Origin: Leptospira_A soteropolitanensis
GTDB lineage: Bacteria > Spirochaetota > Leptospiria > Leptospirales > Leptospiraceae
NCBI RefSeq assembly: GCF_026151335.1
Contig: NZ_JAMQPP010000001.1
Direction: 5' to 3' (one strand)
DNA: 64,000 nucleotides
Under the pieces are notes generated by a model that had not been told where the DNA came from, made no database searches, and saw only the letters and a list, made by a program, of their open reading frames with translations. Of the stretch, positions 42,952 to 51,572 are shown piece after piece (the stretch's first letter is position 1; every line of letters begins with the position of its first letter). A program made the translations under genes and the position numbers.

Positions 42952-43530
42952 TTAAGTTGGTAAACGAATTGCTATCCACATTAGCTCTTCTGATTCTTTT
43001 AAAAAAGCCGAATCTAATTTTATTTTCCCATTTCTAGATCCTTTTACCAAACCAACAAAAGCACCCCAAACAATTGCTATCAAAGCATCTGGTGGTAAGT
43101 TTCTGAGTATATTGCGATTGTTATGTGCAAATCGAGTTAAGAATTTCAAAAGCAACGCTCGTTTCTCAATGCTCTTTTTGTCCAGATAAGGAAGATTGTA
43201 TTGCATTTCTAAAAAATCAAAAGCAAGTGGGTTTTCTCTTTGGAACTCGGCCATTGACTTCCAAATGCAGTGAAATTGTTCTCTTGGGTTTTCCTCTGCT
43301 GGAAAATCGGATTTGATTTTATTATATAGGCTTTCTTGCCATCGTTGAAATAAACTATTCACTAGTTCTTCCTTACTAGCAAAATACCGATAAATTGTCC
43401 CAGCAGCTACATTGGCTTTCTCTGCAATGAGTGGAACTGCCGTACCATCAAATCCTTTTGCAGTAAATAATTCCAATGCAGCGTTAAGGATTTCTTCGCT
43501 TTTATTTAGTTTTGACGACTTCTCAACCAA
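42952..43530 (-). CDS. TetR-family regulator, probable FadR-type repressor of the lipid operon
   Basis: A 192-aa repressor. The N-terminal HTH reads PLIAEKANVAAGTIYRYFASKEELVNSLF. The C-terminal ligand domain is not diagnostic. It is divergent from an 11-gene operon of acyl-CoA and oxidoreductase functions, with a 16-bp palindrome between them that resembles the FadR operator consensus of Bacillus-type TetR fatty-acid regulators, so an acyl-CoA effector is a good guess. The start is TTG at 43530, preceded by GGAAGTGAG; no ATG is available. It is 9 nt from the convergent EAL gene. Confidence 0.88.
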   Translation of the reverse strand: MVEKSSKLNKSEEILNAALELFTAKGFDGTAVPLIAEKANVAAGTIYRYFASKEELVNSLFQRWQESLYNKIKSDFPAEENPREQFHCIWKSMAEFQRENPLAFDFLEMQYNLPYLDKKSIEKRALLLKFLTRFAHNNRNILRNLPPDALIAIVWGAFVGLVKGSRNGKIKLDSAFLKESEELMWIAIRLPT

Positions 43531-43543
43531 TGATACTCACTTC

Positions 43544-43562
43544 CATCCAAACAGTTTGGATG
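43544..43562. repeat. Perfect 9+1+9 inverted repeat upstream of tetR
   Basis: CATCCAAAC-A-GTTTGGATG lies 13 nt upstream of the tetR TTG start, partly behind its ribosome site. It could be an autoregulatory site or an mRNA hairpin. A second shorter inverted repeat (TTGGGAT/ATCCCAA, 43580-43599) follows. Confidence 0.45.
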
Positions 43563-43652
43563 TTTTGTTCCTTTTTCAATTGGGATCATTGAATCCCAAA
43601 ATCCCTTTCGTTTCATTCTTTTTTTAAAAAAGTACTTGTAAAGTAAAAAAAG

Positions 43653-43668
43653 GAATGAATATTCATTC
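43653..43668. promoter_or_regulatory. TetR/FadR-type operator palindrome
   Basis: GAATGAATATTCATTC is a perfect 16-bp palindrome 31 nt upstream of the first operon gene. It corresponds closely to the FadR operator consensus reported in Bacillus (TGAATGA-like half-sites in inverted orientation). A possible -35 TTGTAA (43636-43641) and -10 AATATT (43658-43663) would put the operator across the -10 element, fitting repression. Confidence 0.7.
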
Positions 43669-43699
43669 ATTATTTTACGAGGGTGAATACGGATTTACG

Positions 43700-44266
43700 A
43701 TGGCAATTTCGAGAAAAAATCTAATTTCTAGGCGAACGGTTGTCAAAACATCTGCTCTTGGCGCGGTATTCCTGTTTCTTTCTACATGGAAATGTAAACC
43801 ATCCACAAACCAGGTGATTACCAGTAGGGGAATTAACTGCCATTTTTTAGATTCCGATGCTCAAGAAATCTTTGCTCATCTGAGCGAAGCACTAATTTTT
43901 CACTTTCTACCCAGCGAAGCTATAGAAAAAGAAAAGGTTATCAATGAAGTCATCCTTGGCATTGATTCTTATTTGAATTCTCTTCCTATTCATACTCAAG
44001 AAGAGATATTGGAAGCCATTCATTTCTTGAATTTAAGATTTGTTAGATGGTATTTGTTTGGATCTGGTTCCCATTGGGAATTAACGGATAGAACGGTCGT
44101 TATCAAAACGTTAAACCAATGGAAGATGTCGTATATCAGCTTATTTCGTTCATTATTCTTCTTTTTACAATCCATGATTACGATTGGATATTTTGATTCA
44201 TCTTACTCATGGAAACATGTCGGATATCCAGGTCCAGAACATGCATTAGGATTACGTCATGGATAA
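43700..44266 (+). CDS. Tat-exported small subunit-like protein of GMC oxidoreductase (copy 2)
   Basis: A 188-aa protein with a twin-arginine leader: SRRTVVKTSALGAVFLFLSTWKC, where the final Cys could also be lipidated. The C-terminal SSYSWKHVGYPGP matches the copy-1 small subunit (33224-33751) and gluconate 2-dehydrogenase subunit 3-like proteins. The ATG at 43700 is preferred because the ATG at 43655 lies within the operator palindrome. It overlaps the GMC gene by 8 nt. It probably carries the partner flavoprotein across the membrane and links it to electron transfer. Confidence 0.72.
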   Translation: MAISRKNLISRRTVVKTSALGAVFLFLSTWKCKPSTNQVITSRGINCHFLDSDAQEIFAHLSEALIFHFLPSEAIEKEKVINEVILGIDSYLNSLPIHTQEEILEAIHFLNLRFVRWYLFGSGSHWELTDRTVVIKTLNQWKMSYISLFRSLFFFLQSMITIGYFDSSYSWKHVGYPGPEHALGLRHG

Positions 44267-45800
44267 ATTAATTAATGTTTCATATCTAGAGAAGGATTTA
44301 GATTTAGAAGCGGATTTTGTTATCGTTGGATCAGGAGCTGGCGGTGGAACTAGTGCAGAGATTTTATCCAAAGCAGGATACAAAGTAATTATCGTTGAAG
44401 AAGGAAATTATGAAACGAGTAAAGACTTTGATCTAAAGGAGCTTTCTACCTTTAATCGCCTATACTTTGAAGGTGCAACTCGGCCAACAAAAGATAAAGC
44501 TTTTACCGTTGTACAAGGAAGGACGGTGGGTGGATCCACAGTGGTCAATTGGACTACTTGTATCAAAACGCCAAAGGAAACTTTAGAATATTGGCAAAAT
44601 GATTTAGGTATTCCAGGTTATAGTTTGGAAGAATTAGAACCTTGGTTTGATATTGCATCAAAAAGGCTTTCCATTCATACATGGGAAGCTCATAACCAGA
44701 ATAACAACTTACTCAGTTTAGGTGCAAAAAAGCTTGGATGGCGATATAGTGCGATTCCGCGTAATGTTAAAAATTGTCACATGTTAGGTTATTGTGGGTT
44801 GGGTTGTCCGGTTGATGCGAAGCAAAGCCAACTAGTGACTACAATTCCTGCGGCTCTAAAAGAAAAAACTACCTTGTTGTACAATACCAAGGCTGTTCGC
44901 TACGAATGGAGAGAGAATCAAATCGATCATTTGATTTGTTCTCCTTCAGTAATTCGTAAGAATGGAACACCAAAAATTAGATTGTTTGCAAAACATTTTA
45001 TTACCAGTGCCGGAGCCATAAATTCTCCTGCTTTACTTCTGCGATCCAAACTCCCTGATCCGTATCAATTGATTGGGAAAAGAACTTTTGTACAATTGCA
45101 TAACTATTCGGTAGCAGAAATGCCATCCCCTGTTTATGGATTTTTTGGAGCTCCCCAATCTGTGGCTTCTGATGAATTCTTATGGAAGAATGGGGTTACA
45201 GGAAGAGCTGGTTATAACATAGAAGCAGTGGGTGCACAACCAATTGTACTAATGAATTTACGCAAGTTAGTTGGCGAAGAGTTTGAGGCATATGTAAAAA
45301 GTTATCCTAACTTACACGTATTAGTGTCACAAATTAGGGATGGGTTTAATGAAGAAAGTCTTGGTGGAACGGTAAGTTTGAATGATGCGGGTTATCCGAT
45401 ACTCGATTATCCATTGAATGACTACCTGATCGATGGTATAAGAAGGTCGTATTTATCAATGGCGGAATGTCAGTTTGCTGCTGGAGCAAAGACTGTTGTT
45501 CCTGCAAACAATGCTGTGAATCCTTTTGCTTCCTGGATTGAGGCAAAAAGTGGAATTGAATCAATGACAATACAATCTCCAAACACTGTTGTAAATTCAA
45601 CTCACCCGTTAGGTGGTAATCCGATGGGTAAAAATCCAAATACATCTGTCGTAGATGCATTCGGAAAATTTCACCATTTAAAAAACTTATCAGTAATCGA
45701 CGGTTCTATTTTCCCAACAAGCCTTGGAGTAAATCCAAGTTTTACTATTTACGCAATTGCATCGAAACTTGCCACTCAATTGGCGAAAGAACTAAAGTAA
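44259..45800 (+). CDS. GMC-family FAD oxidoreductase (copy 2)
   Basis: A 513-aa flavoprotein. It shows FAD motif FVIVGSGAGGGTSAEILS, GRTVGGSTVVNW, a Cys cluster in NCHMLGYCGLGCPVDAKQSQ, active-site THPLGGNPMG with His, and NPSFTIYA. The fold relatives include long-chain alcohol and cholesterol oxidases. It is clearly paralogous to 33753-35306, sharing the Cys cluster and C-terminal layout, but lies in a lipid-degradation-like operon. It has no signal peptide of its own; co-export with the Tat small subunit is inferred. Confidence 0.88.
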   Translation: MDKLINVSYLEKDLDLEADFVIVGSGAGGGTSAEILSKAGYKVIIVEEGNYETSKDFDLKELSTFNRLYFEGATRPTKDKAFTVVQGRTVGGSTVVNWTTCIKTPKETLEYWQNDLGIPGYSLEELEPWFDIASKRLSIHTWEAHNQNNNLLSLGAKKLGWRYSAIPRNVKNCHMLGYCGLGCPVDAKQSQLVTTIPAALKEKTTLLYNTKAVRYEWRENQIDHLICSPSVIRKNGTPKIRLFAKHFITSAGAINSPALLLRSKLPDPYQLIGKRTFVQLHNYSVAEMPSPVYGFFGAPQSVASDEFLWKNGVTGRAGYNIEAVGAQPIVLMNLRKLVGEEFEAYVKSYPNLHVLVSQIRDGFNEESLGGTVSLNDAGYPILDYPLNDYLIDGIRRSYLSMAECQFAAGAKTVVPANNAVNPFASWIEAKSGIESMTIQSPNTVVNSTHPLGGNPMGKNPNTSVVDAFGKFHHLKNLSVIDGSIFPTSLGVNPSFTIYAIASKLATQLAKELK

Positions 45801-45804
45801 AATC

Positions 45805-46686
45805 ATGCTTACAAGAATCGAAGAAATATTATTTGCTTCTATGATTTTTTTTCTAATGGTTGCGATGGGTACAACCTTAACTTTAGAAAATTTTAAAAAA
45901 GCAGTTCATTCGAAAAAGCCATTATTGATTGGAATGTTGTCACAATTTGGATTTATGCCTTTAATTGCATTTGGATTAGCTAAAGGATTTGGACTTTCTC
46001 CATCATTTGCCATTGGTCTGATTTTAGTTGGATGTACTCCTGGTGGAACTACCTCAAATTTATTAACTTATTACGCAAAAGGTGATGTTGCACTTAGTAT
46101 TAGCATGACCATTGCTTCTACAATTCTGGCGATAGTGATGATGCCATTTTTGTTTTGGTTGTATTGTTCTGGATTCAACGTTGATCAAATTCAAATTCCA
46201 TATAAAAGCATTATAGGCTCAATTGTTGTTTTGATTTTTCCAGTTTTAATCGGAATCAAAATTAGATCAGCTAACATAAGGTTGGCGTTAAAAATTGAGA
46301 AAATTGGAAGTGTGTTAGGAATTCTTATGATTCTTTTTCTTTTGATCGTAATGGTTCCTAAAAATATTGAAATTCTTAAAGAAACTACTATCGCAATGTA
46401 TGTTTCTGCCATTTTGATTACTGTTTTAGGTTATGTATTTGGTTATACTCTAAGCAAGTTATTTAATTTAACAATAAAGCAAAGTACAACAGTTTCTTTA
46501 GAAACTGGGATTCAAAATGGTCCTCTTACCATAGCGGTAATTTTACTCAGTTTTCCGCCTGTTTTGGTGAATGAGATTTTGTGGATGCCATTGTTATACG
46601 CATTATTCGTTCCTGTCACATCATCAATCGCCACTTTATTCTTTTATTTAAAATCGAAGAAAAACCAAAAGGAACAAGTAAAATGA
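45805..46686 (+). CDS. SASS/BASS-family sodium symporter (copy 1)
   Basis: A 293-aa membrane protein with about 9-10 helices in the bile-acid:sodium symporter fold. The conserved crossover motifs are GCTPGGTTSNLLTYYAKGD and ETGIQNGPLTIAV. Family members import organic acids such as bile acids, pantoate or ketoacids. Here it lies 4 nt after GMC copy 2 and overlaps the acyl-CoA dehydrogenase start (ATGA), so it is likely the importer for the operon's substrate. Confidence 0.85.
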   Translation: MLTRIEEILFASMIFFLMVAMGTTLTLENFKKAVHSKKPLLIGMLSQFGFMPLIAFGLAKGFGLSPSFAIGLILVGCTPGGTTSNLLTYYAKGDVALSISMTIASTILAIVMMPFLFWLYCSGFNVDQIQIPYKSIIGSIVVLIFPVLIGIKIRSANIRLALKIEKIGSVLGILMILFLLIVMVPKNIEILKETTIAMYVSAILITVLGYVFGYTLSKLFNLTIKQSTTVSLETGIQNGPLTIAVILLSFPPVLVNEILWMPLLYALFVPVTSSIATLFFYLKSKKNQKEQVK

Positions 46687-47810
46687 ATTTTTATTTTTCA
46701 GAGGAACAAAACAAATTACGGGAAGCTGTAGCGGCCTACGCAAAGATTGCTGGTGACGATCCTAGAAGAGAAATCGAAGAACGTGATAGTGAATTTTCAT
46801 GGGACGTATTAAGTGCGTTAGGTGAAAGAGGTTGGACTGGTGTAATTGTCCCAGAGGAATACGGCGGAATGGGAAAAGGCGCATTAGAATATACAATAAT
46901 TATGGAAGAAACTGCCAAAGAACTAGTTTATGGTCCTCAGAATTTAATACAAGCTCAGCAAGGTTTGTTAGCAGTGGGAACCGAAGAACAAAAACGAAAA
47001 TGGTTACCAGAACTTGCGAAAGGAAAGATAATGGCTGCTCAAGCTATCTCTGAACCAGATGCAGGATCTTCTTTTCAAAATATTCAAACCACTGCTGTAA
47101 AAGATGGAAATGAATGGGTTTTAAATGGATTAAAAGTTCATATTAATTTGGGAAAAGAAGCTCAGCTAATGATGGTATTAGCAAAAACCGACAAAGGATT
47201 AACGGAGTTCTTGGTAGATAAAGATTCAAAAGGAATTCGTTATGAGAAACAAGATCCTATAGGATTACGATCTGCACCTATGTATGATGTACATTTTGAA
47301 GATTGTCGAATTCCTGCTGATAGTGTTTTAGGAAGAGAAGGTAGAGGAATTGAAACCTTCATGGCAATTTTTAAACTTAGTCGTCTTGGTGTTGCATCGC
47401 AACTAATTGGTATTGCTCGTGGCTGTTTAGATCATGCGGTGTCATTTACAAAATCTAGAAAGGTAGGTGAAAATAGAGTTTCTGATTTTCAAGGAATTCA
47501 ATGGATTATCGCTAAGCTTACTTCTGAATTAGAGGCGGCAAAACTTGCTAGAAACCAAGCAGCTTGGTTACATGATCAAAAAGTAAATCACAATCTAGAA
47601 ACTTCAATTGCAAAGTATCTTGCTGGTGTCGTTGCAGATGAAACAGTTAATAAAGCATTCACATTAACGGGTTCTCATGCTTGTTACAGAAATCGCCCCT
47701 ATGATCGTTATGTGAGAGAGGTAAAATCCCTATTAGCGGGCGGTGGAAGCTCAGAAGTGATGTTAAACAATGTTGCTCGTGAAATATTAAGACCCTCTTA
47801 TCACTATTAA
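46683..47810 (+). CDS. Divergent acyl-CoA dehydrogenase lacking the usual catalytic Glu
   Basis: A 375-aa acyl-CoA dehydrogenase fold: AISEPDAGSSFQNIQTTA, HFEDCRIPADSVLG. At the C-terminal position where the first enzyme of this window has YEGTSQ, this one has AGGGSSEV, so the catalytic Glu is Gly. The alternative site used by isovaleryl- and long-chain enzymes reads FKLSRLGVA, with Ser in place of Glu. It may act on an unusual substrate or need a partner. The ATG at 46683 is chosen; the extension to 46581 lies in the symporter gene. Confidence 0.85.
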   Translation: MNFYFSEEQNKLREAVAAYAKIAGDDPRREIEERDSEFSWDVLSALGERGWTGVIVPEEYGGMGKGALEYTIIMEETAKELVYGPQNLIQAQQGLLAVGTEEQKRKWLPELAKGKIMAAQAISEPDAGSSFQNIQTTAVKDGNEWVLNGLKVHINLGKEAQLMMVLAKTDKGLTEFLVDKDSKGIRYEKQDPIGLRSAPMYDVHFEDCRIPADSVLGREGRGIETFMAIFKLSRLGVASQLIGIARGCLDHAVSFTKSRKVGENRVSDFQGIQWIIAKLTSELEAAKLARNQAAWLHDQKVNHNLETSIAKYLAGVVADETVNKAFTLTGSHACYRNRPYDRYVREVKSLLAGGGSSEVMLNNVAREILRPSYHY

Positions 47811-47811
47811 T

Positions 47812-48774
47812 ATGAAATTTACAGCTACAACTTTAATTACAGGAGCGAATGGCTTTATTGGTTTTGAACTCCTGAAAGAACTTTCGAAAGACCCGAAGTT
47901 AAAAATTCGAGTAACTGATTTACGGAACGATCGAATTCAATCTTTAAAGAATCCAAATATTGAATTTTTTAAATCGGACATTCGTAAAGAAGAGGAACTT
48001 CGGCCTTTATTAGATGGAGTAGATCGAATCTTTCATGTGGCTGGGATTTGTAATTTAAGTACACCTTATGAAACTTTAAAACCTATCAATGTAAACGCTG
48101 TAGATAAAATCACAGATTTAGCATTAGAAAAAAAGGTAAAGGCATACATACACTTTAGTTCTTCGAGTGTATATGGGATATACAAAGGTAATCCATTTCA
48201 AGAAACGGATCTCTGTTTTCCTTTGGATTCTTATGGTAAAAGTAAATATGACGGCGAACAAATTGTAAATAATAAGATTCCAAAAGGACTTAAGGCAGTG
48301 ATTTTAAGACCTTGTACAGTTTATGGTCCTGGTTGCAATGATGGGGCAGGAAAAGTATTTTCAAGACCAGGAAAAATTGCAGGTATTCCTGGAAATGGAA
48401 AACAAAGGTTAGCAAATATTAGGGTAGAGGACGTAGCGTCTGCTGCGATTTACTTATCGGAGAACGAATCTCTGTTTGGTGAAGTTTTTAATATAGCAGA
48501 TGATAGCCATCCAAGTTTAGAAGATGCTTTAAGTTTAGCTGCAGAAGCGTTCGGTTCGAAGATTAATAAAATTCATATTCCTTTATCTTTCCTTAAGGTA
48601 TTGGCAAAGTTAGAAGAACCTATTGCCAAATTGAGAGGGAAAATTCCTGATTTGGAATATGAAGCAATCAAATATCTATACAATGATTATTATATGGATA
48701 ATCGTAAATTGAAATCAGTCGGTTATACTTTGAAATATCCTGATTTCGAAAATTCAATTTTAAGTATGAAATAA
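47812..48774 (+). CDS. NAD-dependent epimerase/dehydratase (3beta-HSD-like extended SDR)
   Basis: A 320-aa extended SDR: N-terminal TLITGANGFIGFELLKEL, IFHVAGICNLSTPYE, SSSSVYG, and the catalytic Tyr-x3-Lys in SYGKSKYDGE. The RPCTVYGPG and IRVEDVASAA phrases fit nucleotide-sugar epimerases and 3beta-hydroxysteroid dehydrogenase relatives. In this operon, oxidation of a hydroxyl on the catabolic substrate is more likely than sugar chemistry, but that is inference. Confidence 0.82.
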   Translation: MKFTATTLITGANGFIGFELLKELSKDPKLKIRVTDLRNDRIQSLKNPNIEFFKSDIRKEEELRPLLDGVDRIFHVAGICNLSTPYETLKPINVNAVDKITDLALEKKVKAYIHFSSSSVYGIYKGNPFQETDLCFPLDSYGKSKYDGEQIVNNKIPKGLKAVILRPCTVYGPGCNDGAGKVFSRPGKIAGIPGNGKQRLANIRVEDVASAAIYLSENESLFGEVFNIADDSHPSLEDALSLAAEAFGSKINKIHIPLSFLKVLAKLEEPIAKLRGKIPDLEYEAIKYLYNDYYMDNRKLKSVGYTLKYPDFENSILSMK

Positions 48775-48796
48775 TTTTAGAAAGGAGATAAGAAAA

Positions 48797-49627
48797 ATGA
48801 GTAAAGTCATAGTAATTAGCGGAATAGCGCAAGGAATGGGTAGGGAAGTTTCCCTTATGTTAGCGGCCAAAGGGTACACCATTTGCGGATTTGATATTGA
48901 AAAAAAATATTTAGATAGTTTGGCTTCCGAATTAACTAAGTTAAATGCAAAATTTCATTTAGAACCAATAAGTATTACCGAGTCTGAAAAAATCGTTAAA
49001 TTCAAAGATACCGTTTTAAAAAAATTCGGTAACGTGGAAACAGTCGTTTCCAATGTAGGGATAGGTTTTTTTGGTCCCTTTGAGGAAGTTGATCTGAACA
49101 AAGCCCTCCAATGTTTTGATATCAATGTCATCGGTTGTGCAAGACTTTTACAGGCTTTCCTTCCTTCTATGCGTATCGCTAAAAAAGGAAAACTGGTTGT
49201 AATGTCCTCCCTCGTGGGCCAAGTCCCTTTTCCATTTGAATCAATTTATTCGGCCACAAAATTTGCAATTGAGGGAATGGTATCTTCCTTACGTTACGAG
49301 GTAACTTCATTTGGCATTCAAGTGGCAATGATACAACCTGCGCAAGTATCCACTAACTTTGCAGCAAAAGCTCAAAAGTTACCTGAAAAGAATTCACCAT
49401 ATTATGATCGTTGTGTTCGCTTTATTGATAGAGATAATGATTTGATTCGAACAGCTACGAATCCTATTCAAGCGGCGGAAAAGATTGTAAAGGTTATCGT
49501 TTCTAATAAACCAAAGTTATTTAACCAAGTTGATTTTATGAGCACTTTCTTTTTGGGTCTCAATCGGTTTTTACCACAAAAACTAAAAGATAAAATTTTG
49601 TTAAACCATATGAATATAAATGTTTAG
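48797..49627 (+). CDS. Short-chain dehydrogenase/reductase
   Basis: A 276-aa classical SDR. The cofactor loop is VISGIAQGMGREVS with FDIEKKYL behind it, then VSNVGIGFFG (replacing NNAG). The catalytic Ser is in MSSLVGQ and Tyr-x3-Lys in YSATKFA. A strong AAGGAGAT ribosome site precedes it. It could oxidise a 3-hydroxyacyl-CoA or a ring/secondary alcohol in the pathway. The operon continues 2 nt later with the acyl-CoA ligase. Confidence 0.85.
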   Translation: MSKVIVISGIAQGMGREVSLMLAAKGYTICGFDIEKKYLDSLASELTKLNAKFHLEPISITESEKIVKFKDTVLKKFGNVETVVSNVGIGFFGPFEEVDLNKALQCFDINVIGCARLLQAFLPSMRIAKKGKLVVMSSLVGQVPFPFESIYSATKFAIEGMVSSLRYEVTSFGIQVAMIQPAQVSTNFAAKAQKLPEKNSPYYDRCVRFIDRDNDLIRTATNPIQAAEKIVKVIVSNKPKLFNQVDFMSTFFLGLNRFLPQKLKDKILLNHMNINV

Positions 49628-49629
49628 GA

Positions 49630-51561
49630 ATGTATATGAAAGTTCCCAATTTAGAAAAAAGAACTCTTTATAACTTAGTACAAGAAGGAAGACGGCTATA
49701 TGGTGATCTTCCAGTTCAAAGTTATAAAGATGGCAAAAAAATTTATTCTGATATTAGTTATAATGAATTTGTTTCTTCGGTGGAAAGTTTATCCAGGGGC
49801 CTACTTTACTTAAATGCAAACTCTGGAGATAGAATTGGGATTATAGCTGATGTAGGCCATCAATGGTTACAAGTAAGTATGGCGATTACAAATATTGGAT
49901 GTGTGGATGTTCCCAGAGGAACGGATGCTACTTTCGACGATATTGCATATATTTTAGCTCATGCAAACTGTAAAATTGTCTTTATTGAAAACGAAAAAAC
50001 ATTTCTAAAGTTTTTGCCTGAATTAAAAAAATTAAAAATCGAAACTATTATTTTATTTGGGGAAAATCGAAGTGAAAATACTGAGTTAGGTTTTCCAATT
50101 TTAAATTTTTCTGAATTGAAGAGAGCTGGAGTTTCTATTAGTGATGATAAGTTTCATTCGAGAGGTAAAAAAATTCAGGAAGAAGATTTAGCTACCATCA
50201 TTTATACTTCGGGTACAACAGGAAAACCAAAAGGTGTCATGTTAACACATGGAAGCATACTTTTCGAAATTCATTCTCTAGTAGCTGAATTTCGAAAAAC
50301 AGGTGTAAGTGTTGGTGAAGGTGATGTAACATTGGGATTTCTTCCACCTTGGCACAGCGGCGAAAGAATTTTTGAAACAATTTGTTTTTATTCTGGTATC
50401 AAAATTGCTTTTACAACAGTCGCCGAGTTAGGAAAAGATTTAGCAAAAGCAAAACCAACGATTTTATTTACCGTTCCTCGTGTATGGGAAAGTTTTTATG
50501 ATAAAATCAGGGATAGCATTAACAAAAGCAATATCTTCAAAAAGTACTTTTTGAAATTACTTGTTTGGAACTCCGTTAATTTTTCTATTTGTTATGACCT
50601 TGCCTTTGATAAAATTCCGAGGTTAAACTCACCAAAAACAAATATTCAATTTCTTTCTCAAGTTTTTCATTTTATAAAACTAGTGATGTATCTTCCCTTG
50701 CTTCCTATTTCAAAATTAATCTTATCAAAAATATTATCTGTATTAGGTGGTAGATTGCGTTATGCTTTTGCGGGTGCTGGAGCACTACAAGCTGAAGTAG
50801 ATCGTTTTATGTATGCGATCGGAATGCCAATTTTAGAAGTCTACGGAATGACAGAAAATTCAGGTGTCTCCACTATAAGGCATTATAATGATTTTTCAGT
50901 GGGTAATGTTGGGAAACCTATTGAAGGAGTAACTATCAAACTCATTGATGAATATGGAAAAGAAATCACAAAACCTGGAATCAAGGGTGTAGCACTCCAT
51001 CATGGATTTCATAATATGAAAGGCTACTATTTAGAGGAGGAAAAAACAAAAGCCGTTTTAACTGCTGATCGTTGGTTAAATTCAGGAGACTTACTTGTTT
51101 ATACAGCTCAAGGTTCACTTAAGTTTGCTGGTAGAGCAAAAGATACAATTGTTCTCTCTGGCGGTGAAAATGTGGAACCAGAACCAATTGAGATTTGTTT
51201 AAAGCAAAGCGAGTATATAGAGCAAGCAGTTGTTGTAGGACAAGATAAAAAAACATTATCCGTTTTAATTCTCTTAAATCTTGAAAAAGTCCAATCCTAC
51301 TTAAATTTACATTCAATATCTTTGGATTTGAATCACAGTATCTACAATGAAGAAGAAAATTTGCAAAAATTAATCAAAGAAGAAGTGAAGAAGTATATTT
51401 CAGATAAAAATGGATTCAAATCGTTCGAAAGAATTTCAAATATTTACATCTTACAAAATCCTTTTGTAGTGCATGATGAATTAACCCAAACACAAAAAGT
51501 TAAACGGAATAGAGTTCAAGAAAAGTATCACAATGAAATTGAATCTATGTATCGTAAATAG
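49630..51561 (+). CDS. Long-chain acyl-CoA ligase (AMP-forming)
   Basis: A 643-aa adenylating enzyme that activates a carboxylate to its CoA thioester. Motifs are IIYTSGTTGKPKGVMLTHGS, YGMTENSG, LNSGDLLVYT and FAGRAKDTIVLSGGENVEP, with the C-terminal Lys in LTQTQKVKRNRV. The insertion around 300-380 is typical of FadD15/long-chain or bubblegum-type ligases. ATG at 49636 may be the used start, since AGGA at 49626-49629 is 6 nt before it but touches the ATG at 49630. Confidence 0.92.
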   Translation: MYMKVPNLEKRTLYNLVQEGRRLYGDLPVQSYKDGKKIYSDISYNEFVSSVESLSRGLLYLNANSGDRIGIIADVGHQWLQVSMAITNIGCVDVPRGTDATFDDIAYILAHANCKIVFIENEKTFLKFLPELKKLKIETIILFGENRSENTELGFPILNFSELKRAGVSISDDKFHSRGKKIQEEDLATIIYTSGTTGKPKGVMLTHGSILFEIHSLVAEFRKTGVSVGEGDVTLGFLPPWHSGERIFETICFYSGIKIAFTTVAELGKDLAKAKPTILFTVPRVWESFYDKIRDSINKSNIFKKYFLKLLVWNSVNFSICYDLAFDKIPRLNSPKTNIQFLSQVFHFIKLVMYLPLLPISKLILSKILSVLGGRLRYAFAGAGALQAEVDRFMYAIGMPILEVYGMTENSGVSTIRHYNDFSVGNVGKPIEGVTIKLIDEYGKEITKPGIKGVALHHGFHNMKGYYLEEEKTKAVLTADRWLNSGDLLVYTAQGSLKFAGRAKDTIVLSGGENVEPEPIEICLKQSEYIEQAVVVGQDKKTLSVLILLNLEKVQSYLNLHSISLDLNHSIYNEEENLQKLIKEEVKKYISDKNGFKSFERISNIYILQNPFVVHDELTQTQKVKRNRVQEKYHNEIESMYRK

Positions 51562-51572
51562 GGAGAATTTCA

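Noticed and set aside
46581..46682. Extended start of the second acyl-CoA dehydrogenase
   Set aside because: It lies wholly in the symporter gene; MNFYFSEEQNKLREA from 46683 is the typical family start.
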